Below are positions 34,399-37,750 of a DNA stretch of 37,750 bases, piece by piece (positions within the stretch are counted from its first letter, which is position 1; each line of letters starts with the position of its first letter). Origin of the DNA: an uncultured Oleispira sp. (GTDB taxonomy: Bacteria > Pseudomonadota > Gammaproteobacteria > Pseudomonadales > Oceanobacteraceae); the NCBI GenBank assembly GCA_913019965.1, contig CAJVZR010000039.1:1-37750 (forward strand), given 5' to 3'. The notes below the pieces were generated by a model. That model was not told the DNA's origin and ran no database searches. It was given only the letters and a program-made list of their open reading frames with translations. The position numbers and the translations under genes were made by a program.

Positions 34399-36561
34399 TC
34401 AGTTTTTTTCTTTTATTATTAAGTTGTGAAATTTACCCAACCACGCCAATAATCTGGGTGAAACCTGCTTGCGTTTCCACTGCCCAGCAACGAATTTATT
34501 GGCTTCCATATACGTTGGGTAAGCATGGATAGTACCCAATACCTTGTTCAGACCCAAGCCATGTTTCATCGCAATGACAAAAATAGCAATAAGGTCATCT
34601 GCTCTTGGGCCAACAATAGTCGCGCCTAGAATCTTATCTTTACCGGGAACTGTCAGCACTCGCACAAAGCCTATGGCCGCATCATCAGTAATCGCACGAT
34701 CCAGGTCATCCAAACCATATTGGGTGCTCTCATAGGGTATGTTTTGTATCTGGGCGTCTTTCTCGTTAATTCCGACTCGACCCACTTCTGGACTAGTAAA
34801 CGTTGCCCAAGGTATAACGCGATAATCGGCTTTAAAACGCTTAAAGCGACCGAACAAACTGTTTACTGACGCAAACCAAGCTTCGTGGGATGAAACGTGC
34901 GTAAACTGATAACCACCAATCACATCACCACACGCATAAGTGCTGGGGCAAGCGGTTTGCAAATATTCATCGACATGAATAAAGCCATTAACATCGGTTT
35001 CGATACCTATATTTTCTAATCCCATTTCTGACGTATTGCCGATTCTGCCAATGGCTAATAACAAGGCATCAAACTCAATCAGATCACCATTATCTAGCCG
35101 CGCTTGATAACCTCCTTGAATGACGCTGAGCTCAGCAATTTCTCGCCCTGCCTTATGAATCAACCCATCCCTTGCCATCGACTCAGCCACCAGCAGGCTT
35201 ACATCTTCATCTTCTCTTGGCATAAGGAACTCACCTTTATCGACTAAGGTCACTTGTGACCCTAAGCGAGCAAAAGCTTGGCCCAATTCGCAGCCAATGG
35301 GGCCTGCTCCTAATACCAATAAACGCTTGGGCAGAGTTTCAATTTGCCACAAGGTATCCGAACTATAATGCAGCACACTATCTAAGCCTGGGATTTTTGG
35401 AATCCTAGGACGACCACCACTAGCGATGATGATATTGGCGGCACTACGGATTTCAGAAGAGCCATCTGGCTGGATAACCTCGACTTCCCAAGGAGAAATG
35501 ATATTCGCCTGGCCGGTTAAGCAGTTAACGCCCAAACTTGTAAAACGCTCAATAGAATCATGAGGTTCAATCGCTTCAATAGAGCCATGAACATGCTTCA
35601 TCACTTGGGAGAAGTTGATATCAGGAGCCTCACCTTGCAATAACCCAGAGTGATAGCCTTGCTGACTTGCATGGGCAACCTTAGCCGCATGAATCAAAGC
35701 TTTACTCGGTACGCAGCCGGTATTTAAACAATCACCACCCATCTTATGTTTTTCAATCAGAGTCACCTGTGCTTTCACCGCGGAGCCGATAATCGAGCTG
35801 ACTAAACCCGCGGCTCCACCTCCAATCACGATCAAGTTATCATCGAATTTTTTCGGTTTTTTGCGACCTTTGGCCAAAAGTTTTAATGCTCGCTGCTGTT
35901 GGAGTCGTTGAATCAGCGCACGAGCAATCCAAGGGAAGATCGCTAATAAAACTAAAGCGCCTAATAAGCCGGGCGTCATAATGCCTACTAAAGAAAACCC
36001 ACCTTCGCCGCCTTGGTTTAATAGCGCAGCAAACTCAGCCCCTGCATTTACATATACAGCAGTACCCGCCAGCATGCCTAGCTGACTGACCCAATAAAAA
36101 CGCCAAAGTGAAATAGGCATTAGCCCCATTAATAAATTAATCGCAAAGAAGGGGACTGCGGGAATCAATCGCAAGGTAAACAAGTAGAAGGGGCCGTCTT
36201 TTTTTATGCCTTGGTTAATCGTATTCAAATACGTCGAAAACTTGCTCTGCACCCAATCTTTCAGTAATAAGCGCGACATTAAAAAGGCTAATGACGCACC
36301 AATGGAACTCGCAAAAGAGGCGATTAATAACCCTTGGCTCAAGCCAAATACCGCTCCGGCGATTAACGTCATTAACGCCGCCCCAGGAATTGAAAGTGCG
36401 GCAACTAAGACGTAAATGATAAAAAACAATCCGGCCGTTTGCTGAGGTGCTTGTTGGTAGAGCTCTTGATAAGTCGCGGGTAACAACCATTGCTGCCCAC
36501 CGGTTAAATAAAAGCCAACCAGTAACGCTACGATAATAAACAGCAGTAATATTTTCTTCAT
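34399..36561 (-). CDS. VTT (TVP38/TMEM64-like) membrane domain fused to a class I flavoprotein disulfide reductase
   Basis: 720 residues in two parts. Residues 1-220 form a VTT/DedA-like membrane domain (several helices; LSIPGAALMTLIAGAVFG and LRLIPAVPFFAINLLMGL are its signatures). From about 240 a pyridine nucleotide-disulfide oxidoreductase follows. It has FAD loop VIGGGAAGL, redox disulfide GGDCLNTGCVPSK (Cys278/Cys283), NAD(P) loop LGAGPIGCELGQAFARLGSQ, second FAD motif STYACGDV and a C-terminal HAYPTYMEA with the catalytic His and a Glu. The mercuric reductase HMA domain and terminal Cys pair are absent, so mercury reduction is unlikely. The substrate is unknown; the fusion places a thiol/quinone-type redox enzyme at the inner membrane. 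AAGGATG precedes the ATG, and a 17-bp palindrome lies 16 bases upstream. Confidence 0.9.
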   Translation of the reverse strand: MKKILLLFIIVALLVGFYLTGGQQWLLPATYQELYQQAPQQTAGLFFIIYVLVAALSIPGAALMTLIAGAVFGLSQGLLIASFASSIGASLAFLMSRLLLKDWVQSKFSTYLNTINQGIKKDGPFYLFTLRLIPAVPFFAINLLMGLMPISLWRFYWVSQLGMLAGTAVYVNAGAEFAALLNQGGEGGFSLVGIMTPGLLGALVLLAIFPWIARALIQRLQQQRALKLLAKGRKKPKKFDDNLIVIGGGAAGLVSSIIGSAVKAQVTLIEKHKMGGDCLNTGCVPSKALIHAAKVAHASQQGYHSGLLQGEAPDINFSQVMKHVHGSIEAIEPHDSIERFTSLGVNCLTGQANIISPWEVEVIQPDGSSEIRSAANIIIASGGRPRIPKIPGLDSVLHYSSDTLWQIETLPKRLLVLGAGPIGCELGQAFARLGSQVTLVDKGEFLMPREDEDVSLLVAESMARDGLIHKAGREIAELSVIQGGYQARLDNGDLIEFDALLLAIGRIGNTSEMGLENIGIETDVNGFIHVDEYLQTACPSTYACGDVIGGYQFTHVSSHEAWFASVNSLFGRFKRFKADYRVIPWATFTSPEVGRVGINEKDAQIQNIPYESTQYGLDDLDRAITDDAAIGFVRVLTVPGKDKILGATIVGPRADDLIAIFVIAMKHGLGLNKVLGTIHAYPTYMEANKFVAGQWKRKQVSPRLLAWLGKFHNLIIKEKN

Positions 36562-36577
36562 AATTCATCCTTACAAT

Positions 36578-36594
36578 CTGTACTTTTAGTACAG
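36578..36594. promoter_or_regulatory. Perfect 17-bp palindrome upstream of the VTT-oxidoreductase gene
   Basis: CTGTACT-TTT-AGTACAG is a perfect 7+3+7 inverted repeat between the promoter region and the ribosome site of the 720-residue protein. It has the size and symmetry of a repressor operator. It is one base too long for a LexA box (CTGT-N9-ACAG, not N8). A second, weaker palindrome CAGCAT-N8-ATGCTG lies at 36618-36637. Confidence 0.5.
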
Positions 36595-36755
36595 TGATTC
36601 CTTGTCTGGTTCACTTTCAGCATCGTTTTTAATGCTGCTCAATATTAAACGGGTATTAATTTTCTTATTAAATCTGTCATAAATCAGCGAATTGAGCGCC
36701 TGAGTCCGCTAGAATAGTAGTTATATTTTTATGATCTATAGATGGCTACCCATAG

Positions 36756-37750
<995 letters not shown>

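Noticed and set aside
34399..36561. Mercuric reductase (merA)
   Set aside because: There is no HMA domain and no C-terminal Cys pair, and no mer genes are nearby; only the shared disulfide reductase core is present.
36578..36594. LexA (SOS) box before the VTT-oxidoreductase gene
   Set aside because: The spacing is CTGT-N9-ACAG; gammaproteobacterial LexA needs N8.
36675..36685. Pho box upstream of hemB (CTGTCATAAAT)
   Set aside because: Only one half-site matches; neither neighbouring 7-mer at the required spacing resembles CTGTCA.

Overview
This window looks like a chromosomal segment of a marine gammaproteobacterium from the Pseudomonas/Oceanospirillales side of the class. Every gene has its closest recognisable counterpart there, and base composition is moderate (by eye mid-40s % GC). 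Gene order from the left edge to about 24.0 kb follows the Pseudomonas aeruginosa block chpA-pilK-pilJ-pilI-pilH-pilG / gshB-tonB3-yqgE-yqgF-pyrR-pyrB-pyrC' / pilU-pilT / yggS-proC-yggT-metX-metW-DUF4426-rdgB. Genus assignment (for example Oleispira, Thalassolituus or Bermanella) is a guess.

Layout. (1) 1-6.9 kb, minus strand: the Pil-Chp chemosensory operon, which controls type IV pilus twitching and surface sensing. chpA runs off the left edge. (2) 7.1-12.8 kb, plus strand: glutathione synthetase, a TonB3-like protein, YqgE, the YqgF/RuvX nuclease, and a pyrimidine cluster of PyrR, aspartate transcarbamoylase and its inactive dihydroorotase-like partner. (3) 12.9-18.5 kb, minus strand: a large membrane-bound GGDEF-EAL protein, then the retraction ATPases PilU and PilT. 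(4) 18.7-24.0 kb, plus strand: PLP homeostasis, proline synthesis, YggT, methionine synthesis (MetX/MetW), a DUF4426 exported protein and the RdgB nucleotide-pool sanitiser. (5) 24.0-36.6 kb, a region where the Pseudomonas-like order stops: a BaeSR-like two-component system divergent from a di-haem peroxidase lipoprotein, a secreted endonuclease/exonuclease/phosphatase-fold protein, a PhoA-type lipoprotein alkaline phosphatase with a textbook Pho box, an RhlE-type helicase, a cold-shock protein with a long structured leader, a thioesterase, and a membrane VTT-domain/flavoprotein-disulfide-reductase fusion. (6) 36.8 kb to the end: hemB, cut by the right edge a few codons short of its stop.

Functional picture. 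Two arms of type IV pilus control are here: the Pil-Chp signalling system and the PilT/PilU motors. They are accompanied by TonB3, which is linked to twitching in P. aeruginosa, and by a c-di-GMP enzyme next to pilU. The second half is an envelope, stress and nutrient-scavenging set. The points most worth a second look are: a 9-bp in-frame tandem repeat in chpA at the window edge; helically phased CACATT repeats between baeS and the peroxidase gene, together with an Arg/Pro/His/Asp-rich sensor insert; a secreted EEP-fold protein that seems to have lost catalytic residues; a 10-bp self-complementarity in the csp leader that would mask its ribosome binding site; and several unexplained operator-like palindromes. 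I saw no insertion sequence, CRISPR array, tRNA or rRNA, and no gene-free stretch over 300 bases.
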